A stretch of 52,606 bases of DNA from Bordetella parapertussis. Lineage in GTDB: Bacteria; Pseudomonadota; Gammaproteobacteria; Burkholderiales; SG8-41. The position numbers and the translations under genes were made by a program. Where the stretch lies: positions 1 through 52,606 of the forward strand of contig CAMBCF010000020.1 of the NCBI GenBank assembly GCA_945864585.1. The letters are read 5' to 3'. The notes below the pieces were generated by a model. It had not been told where the DNA came from. It ran no database searches and worked only from the letters and a program-made list of their open reading frames with translations. This document shows positions 1 through 8,207 of the stretch, in pieces. Within the stretch, counting starts at the first letter, position 1. Every line of letters starts with the position of its first letter.

Positions 1-663
1 AAGCGCGCCAAGTCACGCGCACCGCTGGTGGTCATCGAAACCAGCACCCTCACCCTCGCCGACAAACAACACGCACAACAGACTCTTGCACGCGCCGGCG
101 CGCAAACGCTCGACTGCCCGATCAGCGGCACGGCGGTGCGCATGAAGCAAGGCGGCTGGAGCATTTTCGCCAGCGGGCCGCAGGATGCGTTCAGGCGCGT
201 GCAGCCGGTGCTGAAGGTGTTCACACACAACGTGCAATACGTGGGCGCCTACGGCAACGGCGCTAAAATGAAATTCATCGCCAATCACCTGGTGGCGATT
301 TACAACGTCGCGGTGGGTGAGACCATGACCTTCGCGCGAAAAATGAAACTTGATCCGCAGCAGGTGTGGGATTTGTTTTCCAGCAGCCCGGTGCTGGGCA
401 ACGGCGTGTTCAAGCTGCGCGGCAAGCTGATGGTGGCGCAAAATTATCTGCCCGCCACCATGAAAGTCGAGGTGTGGCAAAAAGACATGCAGGTGATCGG
501 CGACATGGCGAAAGCGGTCGATTGCCCGCTGCCGCTGTTCACCGCCTGCGCACCGCTCTACACCACCGCGATGGCGCAGGGGCTGTCACAGCACGACACG
601 GCTTCGGTGTGCGAGGTTCTGGGGCGAATGGCGGGGTTGAAGAGTGGTAAAGGAAAATCGTAG
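1..663 (+). CDS. NAD(P)-dependent beta-hydroxyacid dehydrogenase, 5'-truncated by the window edge
   Basis: The reading frame is open from base 1 to a TAG at 663, so only the C-terminal ~220 residues are present and the N-terminal Rossmann GxGxxG segment lies outside the window. The visible part matches the 3-hydroxyisobutyrate dehydrogenase / tartronate semialdehyde reductase family: the end of the cofactor domain (DCPISGTAVRMKQGG, which fits the family's substrate-binding DAPVSGG-type loop), then the all-helical domain opening with GNGAKMKFIANH, whose Lys is the family's catalytic lysine. Such enzymes oxidise or reduce short beta-hydroxyacids with NAD(P) in the cytoplasm. The substrate cannot be told. 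The GTG at 28 is only an internal codon. No operon partner follows; the next gene is a convergent pseudogene. Confidence 0.85.
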   Translation, partial: KRAKSRAPLVVIETSTLTLADKQHAQQTLARAGAQTLDCPISGTAVRMKQGGWSIFASGPQDAFRRVQPVLKVFTHNVQYVGAYGNGAKMKFIANHLVAIYNVAVGETMTFARKMKLDPQQVWDLFSSSPVLGNGVFKLRGKLMVAQNYLPATMKVEVWQKDMQVIGDMAKAVDCPLPLFTACAPLYTTAMAQGLSQHDTASVCEVLGRMAGLKSGKGKS

Positions 664-671
664 CAAGGTAA

Positions 672-697
672 GGCGGGTTAGCGCAGCGTAACCCGCC
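672..697. repeat. REP-like palindrome (GCGCAGCG core)
   Basis: An inverted repeat with arms GGCGGGTTA and TAACCCGCC around a GCGCAGCG centre. It shares the GCGCAGCG core with the elements at 26803-26834 and 31891-32054, so it appears to belong to one dispersed intergenic palindrome family. It lies just downstream of the dehydrogenase stop. Confidence 0.6.
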
Positions 698-732
698 AAT
701 GCGCAAACGGTGGATTACGGCGCAATCGAATA

Positions 733-765
733 AATCGATGAACCTGCGCGAGGTTTCCATCGATT
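733..765. terminator. Long hairpin between convergent genes
   Basis: AATCGATG (733-740) pairs with CATCGATT (758-765), and inside it AACCT (741-745) pairs with AGGTT (751-755) around GCGCG, with a 2-base bulge. It sits between a plus-strand stop (663) and a minus-strand pseudogene end (791), the expected place for a bidirectional terminator. There is no U-tract, so intrinsic termination is an inference. Confidence 0.45.
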
Positions 766-790
766 GATGAAAGCCGTCATGAGTGCCCGC

Positions 791-1281
791 TCATTCCGGT
801 TTGACGCCCATTGCCTTAACCAGCTTCCCGTACTTGGCATACTCCGCCGCTACAAACTGGCCAAATGCTTCCTGCGTGTTGCCCACACCGTCGCTGCCCA
901 AATCCTTCAGCCGCTCCTTGATATCCGGCAGGTTGACGATGCGCACCGGCTCGCGATTAAGACGCGCGACAATTTCGCCCGGCGTTTTCGCCGGGGCATG
1001 TACGGAATACCAGGCGCTGGCGGTGTACTCGGGCATTCCGGCTTCGGCGAAGGTGGGGACTTGCTGCAGGTCGGGCAAGCGCGTGGCGAGCGCGATCAGT
1101 TCCTTTAACGAATTCACCGGCAGTGCTGGATTGACCACCAGCAGCGTGGGTGCGATCACCAGCAGCGTTACCGGACTGAAAGTACGGGTTTCGCGGGGTA
1201 TAGTGTTTGTGCGATGGGGGATGCGGCGTTTAAGACCAGCAGGACTGCAAGCAGATTGCGAGTAGGCGTGGAAGGTCTCAT
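791..1281 (-). pseudogene. TctC/Bug solute-binding protein, collapsed by two internal deletions
   Basis: The minus strand starts at ATG 1281 with a clear signal peptide (MRPSTPTRNLLAVLLVLNA, then PIAQTLYPAKPV), the normal N-terminus of a Bug binding protein. That frame then runs to a stop. In another frame the family resumes at FSPVTLLVIAPTLLVV, so about 80-90 residues are missing and the frame has shifted. A second, in-frame loss joins the SLKELIALA helix to LPDLQQVPTFAEAGMPEY, removing roughly 90 more residues. The C-terminus (AKYGKLVKAMGVKPE) is intact. The product would not fold as a two-lobed binding protein. Length is about 490 bases against ~970 for family members nearby. Confidence 0.85.
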
Positions 1282-1367
1282 GATTTTTCCCGGTGTGGCG
1301 TTGCCATTAACGGTTGCGCCCTGTGTGGTAAATTGGTCCTGACAGCTTATGCGAATGAGGCGGCATC

Positions 1368-2252
1368 GTGCAATACATCTACGGCTATGACGAACTGAAT
1401 AGCGCGCTGGACAATCCCACCAGCGCCAGAGTTGAGCCGCGCCGCGTGTTGTCGGGACCGACCCTGGAAACCGGCAAGTCTTCCACCATCGGTGCGGTGC
1501 TCTACGGTGTACACATCGCGGTGGCGCTGGCGGGGCAGGCCGCCGGTTCCGGCGCCAAGGCGCATACGCATCCGAACGAGCAGTTTAATTACATACTGCA
1601 AGGCGTGATGGTGTCGGACATCGACAACGAAAAACAAACCTTCGGCAAGAAGGGCATGCTGGTACACACGCCGTCGATGTCGGTGCATACGGGGCAGGCG
1701 TGTCCCGACGAAGACCTGTTGTTCTTTGCCATGAAAGACACGCGTCACGGCATCACCGGGCCGCCGGTCGATGGCAAGTATGATGGGCCGTTTTTTCTGC
1801 CGGGCTTCGGCAAACGCGCGCATGAAGCGAGACTGACCACAGCGCAAATGATGGCCGCATCAGGCACTGATCCCGCAGGCGAAAAGATACGTTATGCATA
1901 TGATTTTAATGACTTTTCTGAAAAGACCGGTCGCGTTGCCAGCGCACGCATGGTGGCGGGACTGCAGTTGGCCAGCGGCGTGAAAGGCGGTTTATTAATC
2001 AGCAAAAAACTGCAAGTGGCGGTGCTCGAACTCGCGCCCGGCGCTACACTCCCGACGCATGGGCATGACAACGAGCAGTTCACGCTGGTGGCCGAAGGCG
2101 ATGTGCATGCGTATGTTGCGGGCAACTCGCATCGCGTGCGAGAGCGCTTTGTGATTCACGTGCCGCCGCAGGTGTCGCATGGCATGATTGCGGGCACCAG
2201 GGGCGCGCGTATCGTGACGGTGCAGGACACGCGATTTGCGTTTGCAGGTTGA
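1368..2252 (+). CDS. Bicupin-domain protein
   Basis: A 294-residue protein with two cupin barrels. The first has THPNEQFNYILQG (His66, His68, Glu71), and the second, about residue 220 on, has LPTHGHDNEQFTLVAEG followed by PQVSHGMIAG, each giving the His/Glu set that binds a metal in cupin dioxygenases and related enzymes. No signal peptide is seen, so it is probably cytoplasmic. The start is a GTG at 1368. The gene is 20 bases upstream of a TauD-type oxygenase and probably co-transcribed with it, which suggests an oxidative step on a small organic acid. Ring-cleaving bicupins such as gentisate dioxygenase share the layout, but specific motifs for that reaction were not recognised. Confidence 0.85.
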   Translation: MQYIYGYDELNSALDNPTSARVEPRRVLSGPTLETGKSSTIGAVLYGVHIAVALAGQAAGSGAKAHTHPNEQFNYILQGVMVSDIDNEKQTFGKKGMLVHTPSMSVHTGQACPDEDLLFFAMKDTRHGITGPPVDGKYDGPFFLPGFGKRAHEARLTTAQMMAASGTDPAGEKIRYAYDFNDFSEKTGRVASARMVAGLQLASGVKGGLLISKKLQVAVLELAPGATLPTHGHDNEQFTLVAEGDVHAYVAGNSHRVRERFVIHVPPQVSHGMIAGTRGARIVTVQDTRFAFAG

Positions 2253-2272
2253 TTCTGAAGGGAGTGATAGCG

Positions 2273-3106
2273 ATGATAGTGACACAGCTTTCCCCGAATA
2301 TTGGCGCAGAGGTGACAGGCATTGATCTGCGTCAGCCGGTCGATGCGCAGACGCGCCGCAATCTTAATGCGGCGGTTGTCGAGCATGTGGCCCTCGTTAT
2401 CCGCGATCAGGATTTCACGCCCGAGCAATATCTCGCGGCGGTTTCACTGTTCGGCGAACCGATGGAGCAGCACTTCACGCAGTACGCGCTGCCCGCTTGC
2501 CCGCTGGTGCATGAGGTATCGAACCGGCATCAGGATAAATCGGGCAAGCGCGTGAAGCACGGCGCCGGCTGGCACACCGACCACACCAATCATCTGCGGC
2601 CGCCGAAAAACACCAGCCTATATGCGGTCGCGCTGCCGTCAAAAGGTGGCGACACCGCGGTAGTCAATATGCGCGCCGGCTACGACGCGCTGCCCGAAGA
2701 TATCCGGCAGAAAATACAGGGGATGAAGACGGTTAACGTGTTTCAGGGTAGTGCCTCGGCGCGCTATTCCGGGCAGTCCGCCGACGCGCAGGTCGAGAAG
2801 AAGCCTGATCCGGTGCTGCAACCGCTGGTGCGCACCAATCCCGACAACGGCATGAAAGCACTGTACTTTCATCCGGTGAAGACCGAGAACATTGTCGGCA
2901 TGAGCGCCGCGGATTCGCAGGCGCTGCTCAACGATCTGCTGGAACGGACGGTTAAGGACGAGTTTATCTACCGCCACCACTGGCGCAAGGGCGATATGCT
3001 GATCTGGGACAACCGCGCGGCGATGCACCGCGCGCATTTCGACTACGATCCGAACGAGTTTCGTCTGCTCTACCGCGTGCTGGTGCGCGGGGAAGTGCCG
3101 TTTTAG
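2273..3106 (+). CDS. TauD/TfdA-family Fe(II)/2-oxoglutarate dioxygenase
   Basis: A 277-residue protein of the taurine/2,4-D dioxygenase family. The iron ligands are visible: HTD within GWHTDHTNH and a distal His in AMHRAHFD, followed by the 2-oxoglutarate-binding Arg in FRLLYRV. The N-terminal IGAEVTGIDLRQPV is also typical of the family. Such enzymes hydroxylate an organic substrate and decarboxylate 2-oxoglutarate in the cytoplasm. The frame extends to a TTG at 2249, but the ATG at 2273 has AAGGGAG at a good distance and removes an atypical leader, so it is preferred. It follows the bicupin gene closely and is likely its operon partner. The substrate is not predictable. Confidence 0.9.
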   Translation: MIVTQLSPNIGAEVTGIDLRQPVDAQTRRNLNAAVVEHVALVIRDQDFTPEQYLAAVSLFGEPMEQHFTQYALPACPLVHEVSNRHQDKSGKRVKHGAGWHTDHTNHLRPPKNTSLYAVALPSKGGDTAVVNMRAGYDALPEDIRQKIQGMKTVNVFQGSASARYSGQSADAQVEKKPDPVLQPLVRTNPDNGMKALYFHPVKTENIVGMSAADSQALLNDLLERTVKDEFIYRHHWRKGDMLIWDNRAAMHRAHFDYDPNEFRLLYRVLVRGEVPF

Positions 3107-3132
3107 CGGTGCGTTGATTCGTGCAAGCAAGC

Positions 3133-3209
3133 GTGGGCAAAACGTTTTGAGTTTTGCCCACGCCGCCGCGTAAATCTGCAACTCTGAACGGTGGGCACAC
3201 GTGCCCACC
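3133..3209. repeat. Paired intergenic palindromes at a convergent gene end
   Basis: GTGGGCAAAAC (3133-3143) pairs exactly with GTTTTGCCCAC (3151-3161). A second palindrome, GTGGGCAC / GTGCCCAC with a 2-base spacer, follows at 3191-3208. The first is repeated almost exactly at 49371-49399. Both copies lie between convergent genes, consistent with a dispersed repeat acting as a bidirectional transcription barrier. Confidence 0.7.
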
Positions 3210-3217
3210 CCGCAAAC

Positions 3218-4264
3218 TTATACGAGCAGACCGAGCGCCTTTTCGACCCTCGGCTTGACCTCGCCGATCATCAGTTCCATCGAGCGCATCGCGGCCTTGT
3301 GCGGCGTGTTGCCGACCTTGAACGAAAAGCACACATGCACCGGCTCGCCCGCGCGGATCTCGGCGACGAGCTTTTCGGCGACCATTTCGACATCGCCGAT
3401 CAGCAGATCGTTGTGGATGGTTTCGAGTGACGGCTCGTCGGGGAACGGCACATCGACCAATACCGTGCCCTGCATCACTTCCTTCCTGCGCCTCAAGCTC
3501 GAGGCGAGCCGCGACTGATAGCGCGCGTTCTCGGCAAAGCGCATCCCTTCCTCGCGGCTGCCGGTGATGTGGGCGAAGCGGTTGACCGTCATGTGCGCCT
3601 TCGTCACAGGCACGTTCTCCGCGGCAAACGCAGCGGCCATGTCGGCATACTGATCGGCCAGCAATTTGGCGCCGCCCAGCCGCCCCGAAGTCAGCACCCG
3701 ATAGCCGTGCCGCGCGGCGGCGCGGAACATAGCCGGGGCATGGCCGGCGACGTAGATCGGCAGCGGTTTTTGCACCGTGCGGGCAGAGATATGCGTCTCC
3801 GGCATCCGGTAGTGCTTGCCGTTGTAGCTGAAGAAATCCTGATTGAACGCGAGCTCGAGGATGTCGCAAAACTCATTGGTCATTTCGAGATTCTGGGCGA
3901 GGTCGACGCCGAAGCGCTCGAATTCGTAGGGCTGATAACCAGCGCCTATACCCAGTATCAGCCGGCCATTGGACAAGGCGTCAGCAGTGGCGATTTCGGC
4001 GGCAAGCCGCACGGGGTTATACAAGGGCAACACCACCACTGCGGTGCCGAGCCGTATCTTTTTGGTGGTTGCTGCACAATGCGCCACCATCATTAATGGC
4101 GAGGCACACAGGCAATAATTCGAGAAATGGTGCTCGGCGAACCAGGCGATCGTGTAACCGAGCTCGTCGGCCAGCTTGGTCTGCTCGGCGACTTCGCCGA
4201 ACACCTGCGCCGTCGGCTTGTCCGCTTCGCGCGCCCCCATCAAATTGAATATTCCGAACTCCAT
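3218..4264 (-). CDS. LLM-class flavin-dependent oxidoreductase
   Basis: A 348-residue luciferase-like (LLM) protein. Family features include EFGIFNLM at the start, WFAEHHFSNY near residue 45, the conserved VVVLPLYNPVRLAAEIAT segment and GRLILGIGAGY. These TIM-barrel enzymes use reduced flavin supplied by a separate reductase to oxygenate organic substrates, or use F420 in other lineages. ATG 4264 is chosen because GGAGGAT lies just upstream; the longer frame to 4405 has no ribosome site. It is divergent from the NHL gene across ~210 bases, which must hold both promoters. No flavin reductase is adjacent, so the source of reduced flavin is elsewhere. Confidence 0.88.
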   Translation of the reverse strand: MEFGIFNLMGAREADKPTAQVFGEVAEQTKLADELGYTIAWFAEHHFSNYCLCASPLMMVAHCAATTKKIRLGTAVVVLPLYNPVRLAAEIATADALSNGRLILGIGAGYQPYEFERFGVDLAQNLEMTNEFCDILELAFNQDFFSYNGKHYRMPETHISARTVQKPLPIYVAGHAPAMFRAAARHGYRVLTSGRLGGAKLLADQYADMAAAFAAENVPVTKAHMTVNRFAHITGSREEGMRFAENARYQSRLASSLRRRKEVMQGTVLVDVPFPDEPSLETIHNDLLIGDVEMVAEKLVAEIRAGEPVHVCFSFKVGNTPHKAAMRSMELMIGEVKPRVEKALGLLV

Positions 4265-4472
4265 CGCCTTATCCTCCAGGGAAAAGAACTTTAAATACCA
4301 TTTTTCACGAAGGAACAATGTAGCGCCGGCACGGCGACCCGTCAACCGCGCGCGCAGTCGAAGACGGTGATACGTTAGCGCGGCGCAAGTGTTATCACTT
4401 GTCACGTCGTTGCGCGTAAACTATGTGGACAAAAGGCACTACACACCACCGAAACCACGGAGGAAACAAACC

Positions 4473-5348
4473 ATGGCACAACCAGGCACCGGCAAGCACA
4501 CCTACGAACTGGTCCGCGATTGGCCCAAAATGCCCAAAGGCGAATCCCTCGGCGTCGTCAGCAGGGTCGCCACCGATTCGCAGGATCGCGTCTACGTATT
4601 TCAGCGCAAGGATCCGCCGGTGGTGGTCTTCGACCGCGACGGCAACTACCTCGGCTGCTGGGGCATCGGCGCGGTGAAAGAAGCGCATGGCCTGAAAATC
4701 GTCGACGATATTGTGTACACCACCGATCGCCCCGACTCGGTCGCCGTGTCGTTTACGCTGGACGGCAAACCGTTGCTGGTGCTCGGCAAACGCGGCGTGC
4801 ATTCCGATACCGGCTGCAAAGGATCGCCCTGGCTGGCGGAGCGTGCAGGCGGCCCGTTCAATCATCCCACCGAGATGATGCCGCATCCCAACGGCGACAT
4901 TTACGTGACCGACGGCTACCGCAACAGTCGCGTGCACCGCTTTACGCGCGATGGCCAGCTCAAGACATCATGGGGCACGCCGGGCAAGGCTGATGATCAG
5001 TATCATCTGCCGCACAGCATCGCGATCGATCCTGAGGGCAAGCTCTACGTTGCCGATCGCGCTAACAGGCGTATTAAAATATTATCGCCGGATGGCGATC
5101 TTCTTGGCATGTGGACCGGCATGGGCGGCCCGAACGACATTACGCTGGGCAAGGACGGTTTGTTCTACATTGCCGAGCAGGAGCATGACGGGAAACCGGC
5201 GTACATCTGCGTTCGCGACAGCAACGGTGACGTGCTTACGCGCCTGGAAAGCCGCCATATACACGGCGTAGGCGTAGACTCGCGCGGCGACGTCTATGCG
5301 GGCCTGACCGTGGATCATAGCGTAGACAAGTTTGTCCGCGTGAACTGA
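4473..5348 (+). CDS. NHL-repeat six-bladed beta-propeller protein
   Basis: A 291-residue protein made almost entirely of NHL-type blades: repeating units such as DSQDRVYVFQ, HPNGDIYVTDGY, DPEGKLYVADRANRRI and SRGDVYAG. This fold occurs in peptidyl-alpha-hydroxyglycine lyase-like proteins, lactonases and binding scaffolds, and no catalytic set was assigned. ATG 4473 follows GGAGGAAAC at ideal spacing. There is no signal peptide from this start, so a cytoplasmic location is most likely. It precedes a Bug gene by 34 bases and may share its transcript. The propeller could be a hydrolase or lyase acting on the imported compound, but that is inference from position only. Confidence 0.85.
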   Translation: MAQPGTGKHTYELVRDWPKMPKGESLGVVSRVATDSQDRVYVFQRKDPPVVVFDRDGNYLGCWGIGAVKEAHGLKIVDDIVYTTDRPDSVAVSFTLDGKPLLVLGKRGVHSDTGCKGSPWLAERAGGPFNHPTEMMPHPNGDIYVTDGYRNSRVHRFTRDGQLKTSWGTPGKADDQYHLPHSIAIDPEGKLYVADRANRRIKILSPDGDLLGMWTGMGGPNDITLGKDGLFYIAEQEHDGKPAYICVRDSNGDVLTRLESRHIHGVGVDSRGDVYAGLTVDHSVDKFVRVN

Positions 5349-5382
5349 GCGGCTTCTACAACGTCGATAAGGTGCCTGCAAT

Positions 5383-6357
5383 ATGAAATCCCGCCCCATT
5401 CCGTTGACGATCTTTGTTGCGCTTGCCGTTCCGGCGTTCACGTCCGTCCCTGCATCGGCGCAGTCGTTCGCGACCCGCCCCATACGACTGCTGGTCTCTT
5501 TTCCGCCGGGAGGCGCCACCGATATCAGTGCGCGGATGCTGGCGCCAAGACTCATCGAAAGCCTCGGGCAGCAGGTAATTGTGGACAACCGGCCGGGGGC
5601 GAGCGGCATGATCGCGACTGCGCTGCTGGCACGGGCGGCGGCGGACGGCCACACCATCATGGTGGTGGATGTGGCGCATGGTGCGAACCCGGCGCTTAAC
5701 GACAAGATGCCCTATGACACACTGAAGGATATCGCGGCAGTAAGTCTACTGGTGCGGATTCCCATGTTCCTGCTGGTGAACCCGGGGCTGCCGGCGCAAT
5801 CGGTCAAGGAACTGATCGCGCTCGCTAAGGCGAATCCCGGTAAATACAACTACGGGTCGGCCGGACTCGGCAGCACCATGTATCTGATCGCCGAACTGTT
5901 CAAGGCTACCGCGGGTATCGACCTCGTACATGTCGCCTATAAGGGTGGCGGCCAGGCGTTAGCCGACGTGATGGGCGGCCAGATTCCTATAACCTTCCTC
6001 TCGACCGCGGCCTCGCTGCCGCAGGTCAAGGCCGGGCGGGTGCGTGCGCTGGGCATCTCCGGCCGCGAGCGCAGCCCCGTCGCCCCCGACGTAGCCACCA
6101 TCGCGGAGAGCGCTCTGCCGCGTTTCGAGTTTTATCTGTGGCAAGCGATGATCGCCCCCGCCGGCATGCCGCGTCCGGTCATGGTTACGCTCAATAGCGC
6201 GGTGACCGCCGGACTCAATCACGCGGACACGAAGGAGCGCTACGTCAGCCTGGGCGCTGAACCCACCCCGACCACGCCGCAACAGGCCGACGCGCACATC
6301 CGCGCGGAAGTCGAGCGCTGGATCAAGACACTCAAGCCGGTGCCGGCAGCCCGTTGA
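5383..6357 (+). CDS. TctC/Bug tripartite-type solute-binding protein
   Basis: A 324-residue periplasmic binding protein. It has a signal peptide ending near residue 26 (ASVPASAQS-like cleavage after SAQ), then the Bug signature RPIRLLVSFPPGGATD, the VDNRPGASGMIAT loop and GHTIMVVD. Such proteins bind a carboxylate ligand and either deliver it to a TctAB permease or serve as sensors; no permease genes are here. The start ATG has AAGGTG upstream. It follows the NHL propeller gene by 34 bases and precedes the promoter of the NIPSNAP gene. Length and both lobes are normal for the family. Confidence 0.92.
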   Translation: MKSRPIPLTIFVALAVPAFTSVPASAQSFATRPIRLLVSFPPGGATDISARMLAPRLIESLGQQVIVDNRPGASGMIATALLARAAADGHTIMVVDVAHGANPALNDKMPYDTLKDIAAVSLLVRIPMFLLVNPGLPAQSVKELIALAKANPGKYNYGSAGLGSTMYLIAELFKATAGIDLVHVAYKGGGQALADVMGGQIPITFLSTAASLPQVKAGRVRALGISGRERSPVAPDVATIAESALPRFEFYLWQAMIAPAGMPRPVMVTLNSAVTAGLNHADTKERYVSLGAEPTPTTPQQADAHIRAEVERWIKTLKPVPAAR

Positions 6358-6408
6358 TCACCGTGCGCCAGACGGATGGGATCGATGCCTGCCAACGATA
6401 GCCCTTGA

Positions 6409-6436
6409 TTGACCGCGCGCCGGTGCGTGCTATAGT
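6409..6436 (+). promoter_or_regulatory. Sigma-70-like promoter for the NIPSNAP-Bug pair
   Basis: TTGACC (6409-6414) and TATAGT (6431-6436) are separated by 16 bases, about 35 bases before the NIPSNAP start. Spacing and match to the consensus are good, but this is a pattern match only. Confidence 0.5.
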
Positions 6437-6471
6437 TTCTGTCCCTGAAAAAAATCCATGTGAGGTGTACC

Positions 6472-7164
6472 ATGCTCTACGAACTGCGTCGCTACGATGT
6501 GGCCCCCGGTAAATTGCCGGCACTGCTCGACCGCTTTGGCAGCTTCACCGTCCATAAGTGGAAGGCGTTCGGCTTTCGCCTGATTGGTTTCTGGACGCCC
6601 ATGCTGGGTGAGAAGAGCAACCAGATCGTCTACATCTGGGGCTGGGAGAGCTATGAAGAACGCGCCAGGAAGAACGCCGTGTGGCGCGCCGATCCCGAGC
6701 GCATCCAGAAGTGGACGGAGACCGAGAAGGACGGCCCGCTGGTGAACCGCGTCTACAACCAGCTGATGGAACCGACCGCGTACTCGCAGCTCGACAAGGG
6801 CGAAGCTTATGGGCCGGACGCCTCGACCCGCGACCCGTACTTCTTCGAACTGCGCGAGTACCAGGCGATGCCGCAGAAGATCGTCAACGTCACCGATCGC
6901 TTTGGCGGTTTCACCTGCCAGGCATTCAAAAAGCACGGCTTCCGGCAGGTGGGCTACTGGCAAAACCGCATCGGCGGCAACGATCACCAGCTCATTTACA
7001 TGCTGGCGTGGGAGAACATGAACGAGCGCGTGGCCAAGTTTGACACGTTCGCCAAGGACCCCGACCGCGCCCGCGTGTTCGGCGAGAGCGAGAAGAACGG
7101 CCCCATCGTGCAGCAGGTGACCACCACCATCCTGCGGCCCACCGCCTTTTCCCCGATGAAGTAA
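6472..7164 (+). CDS. Two-domain NIPSNAP family protein
   Basis: A 230-residue protein containing two NIPSNAP-type ferredoxin-like domains. The first opens with MLYELRRYDVAPGKLPALL and the second, near residue 122, with FFELREYQAMPQKI; both carry the W(E/G)xxxER...F/W pattern and an FGxxTEK-like end. NIPSNAP proteins in bacteria are often found beside catabolic genes, but their activity is unknown; the fold is that of dimeric alpha-beta barrels that act as small oxygenases or isomerases. ATG 6472 is chosen because the upstream GTG adds only four residues and TGAGGTG precedes the ATG. The next Bug gene starts 2 bases after its stop, so the two are translationally linked. Confidence 0.9.
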   Translation: MLYELRRYDVAPGKLPALLDRFGSFTVHKWKAFGFRLIGFWTPMLGEKSNQIVYIWGWESYEERARKNAVWRADPERIQKWTETEKDGPLVNRVYNQLMEPTAYSQLDKGEAYGPDASTRDPYFFELREYQAMPQKIVNVTDRFGGFTCQAFKKHGFRQVGYWQNRIGGNDHQLIYMLAWENMNERVAKFDTFAKDPDRARVFGESEKNGPIVQQVTTTILRPTAFSPMK

Positions 7165-7166
7165 GG

Positions 7167-8144
7167 ATGAACGCGATGGCTGCTGCGCTGCTGTTGCTTG
7201 CGCTGCTGTGCACCGGCGCACTCGCACAGAGCGCTGCACCTGGCGCCGCCTATCCGGTCAAACCGATACGCCTGGTCGTGGCATTTCCCCCCGGTGCTTC
7301 GAGCGACATCGTGGGCCGCATGTTGGGGCAGAAAATCTCCGAGCCACTGGGTCAGCAGGTGGTGGCCGATAATCGCCCCGGCGCGGGAGGAAATCTGGGG
7401 ATAGCGGTCGCGGCGAAGTCTGCGCCCGATGGCTACACGATTGTGCTCGCGACATCGAGCATCGCTGTCAGTCCCGCGCTCTATTTGAGCCCTGGTTATG
7501 ACGCAGTCAGGGATCTCGCGCCGGTCGCGCGGCTGACTACGATCCCGAACATCCTGATCGTGCACCCATCGGTGCCGGCGAAGACTCTGCGCCAGTTCAT
7601 CAACCTCGCGCGCGCGTCTCCCGGCAAACTCAACTTCGGTTCGGGGGGCGCCGGCACCACCAACCATCTCGCCAACGAACTTCTCAAGCACCTTGAAAAG
7701 ATCAACATCGTGCATGTCCCTTATAAGGGGGTTACTCTGGCGATGACGGCGATGATGGGTGGCGAGGTGGACGAGGTGGTGATGCCCGTCACCACGGCGA
7801 TAGCGCAGGTTCGTGCCGGAAAGGTGCGCGCGCTGGCAGTGCTCGGTGAGCGGCGCATCACCGCCCTTCCCGGCGTGCCGACTGCGAAAGAGGCCGGCGT
7901 CGACGGCTTCGTCATGCCGGTGTGGTACGGCATGTTCGCGCCCGCGGCGACGCCGCGCGATATTGTGTCGCGGCTGCACCGCGAATTGGTGAGGGCGCTG
8001 GAGGCGCCGGACATACGCGAGCGGCTCGCGGCTCTGGACGTCGAGCCCTGGCCCGGCACGCCGGAGCAGCTGGCGGAATTGCTGCGCGCGGATATTGCGC
8101 GCTTCGGGGCTATCGTACGCAGCGCGGGTTTACCCCGGCAATGA
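7167..8144 (+). CDS. TctC/Bug solute-binding protein
   Basis: A 325-residue Bug protein with an N-terminal hydrophobic stretch ALLLLALLCTGALAQ, then YPVKPIRLVVAFPPGASSD and ADNRPGAGGNLG. Two starts are possible. ATG 7167 lies directly against the only ribosome-binding-like bases (AAGTAAGG), whereas ATG 7176 is 9 bases from them and may be the true start. The leader lacks the usual Lys/Arg, which is slightly unusual for a Sec signal. It is immediately downstream of the NIPSNAP gene and probably captures the substrate used by that protein's pathway. Confidence 0.9.
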   Translation: MNAMAAALLLLALLCTGALAQSAAPGAAYPVKPIRLVVAFPPGASSDIVGRMLGQKISEPLGQQVVADNRPGAGGNLGIAVAAKSAPDGYTIVLATSSIAVSPALYLSPGYDAVRDLAPVARLTTIPNILIVHPSVPAKTLRQFINLARASPGKLNFGSGGAGTTNHLANELLKHLEKINIVHVPYKGVTLAMTAMMGGEVDEVVMPVTTAIAQVRAGKVRALAVLGERRITALPGVPTAKEAGVDGFVMPVWYGMFAPAATPRDIVSRLHRELVRALEAPDIRERLAALDVEPWPGTPEQLAELLRADIARFGAIVRSAGLPRQ

Positions 8145-8182
8145 CCCGTCGCATAAATTCACACGCTTGATACCAGCAAATT

Positions 8183-8200
8183 AATTGCATGTCTGCAATT
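8183..8200. terminator. Short perfect hairpin between convergent Bug genes
   Basis: AATTGCA (8183-8189) pairs with TGCAATT (8194-8200) around a 4-base loop. It lies in the 63-base space between a plus-strand and a minus-strand Bug gene, suggesting a shared terminator. There is no run of T on either side, so the call is tentative. Confidence 0.4.
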
Positions 8201-8207
8201 CTACGGC

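Noticed and set aside
1368-2252. Idea that the bicupin is gentisate 1,2-dioxygenase
   Set aside because: Two cupin cores are clear, but no gentisate-specific motif was recognised, so only the fold is claimed.
2964-3869. Minus-strand frame of 301 codons overlapping the LLM gene and the TauD end
   Set aside because: It is a shifted frame of the LLM oxidoreductase plus the intergenic repeat, with no family features.
6996-7979. Minus-strand 327-codon frame antisense to NIPSNAP and Bug genes
   Set aside because: It is antisense to two genes with clear family motifs and start sites; no domain in its translation.
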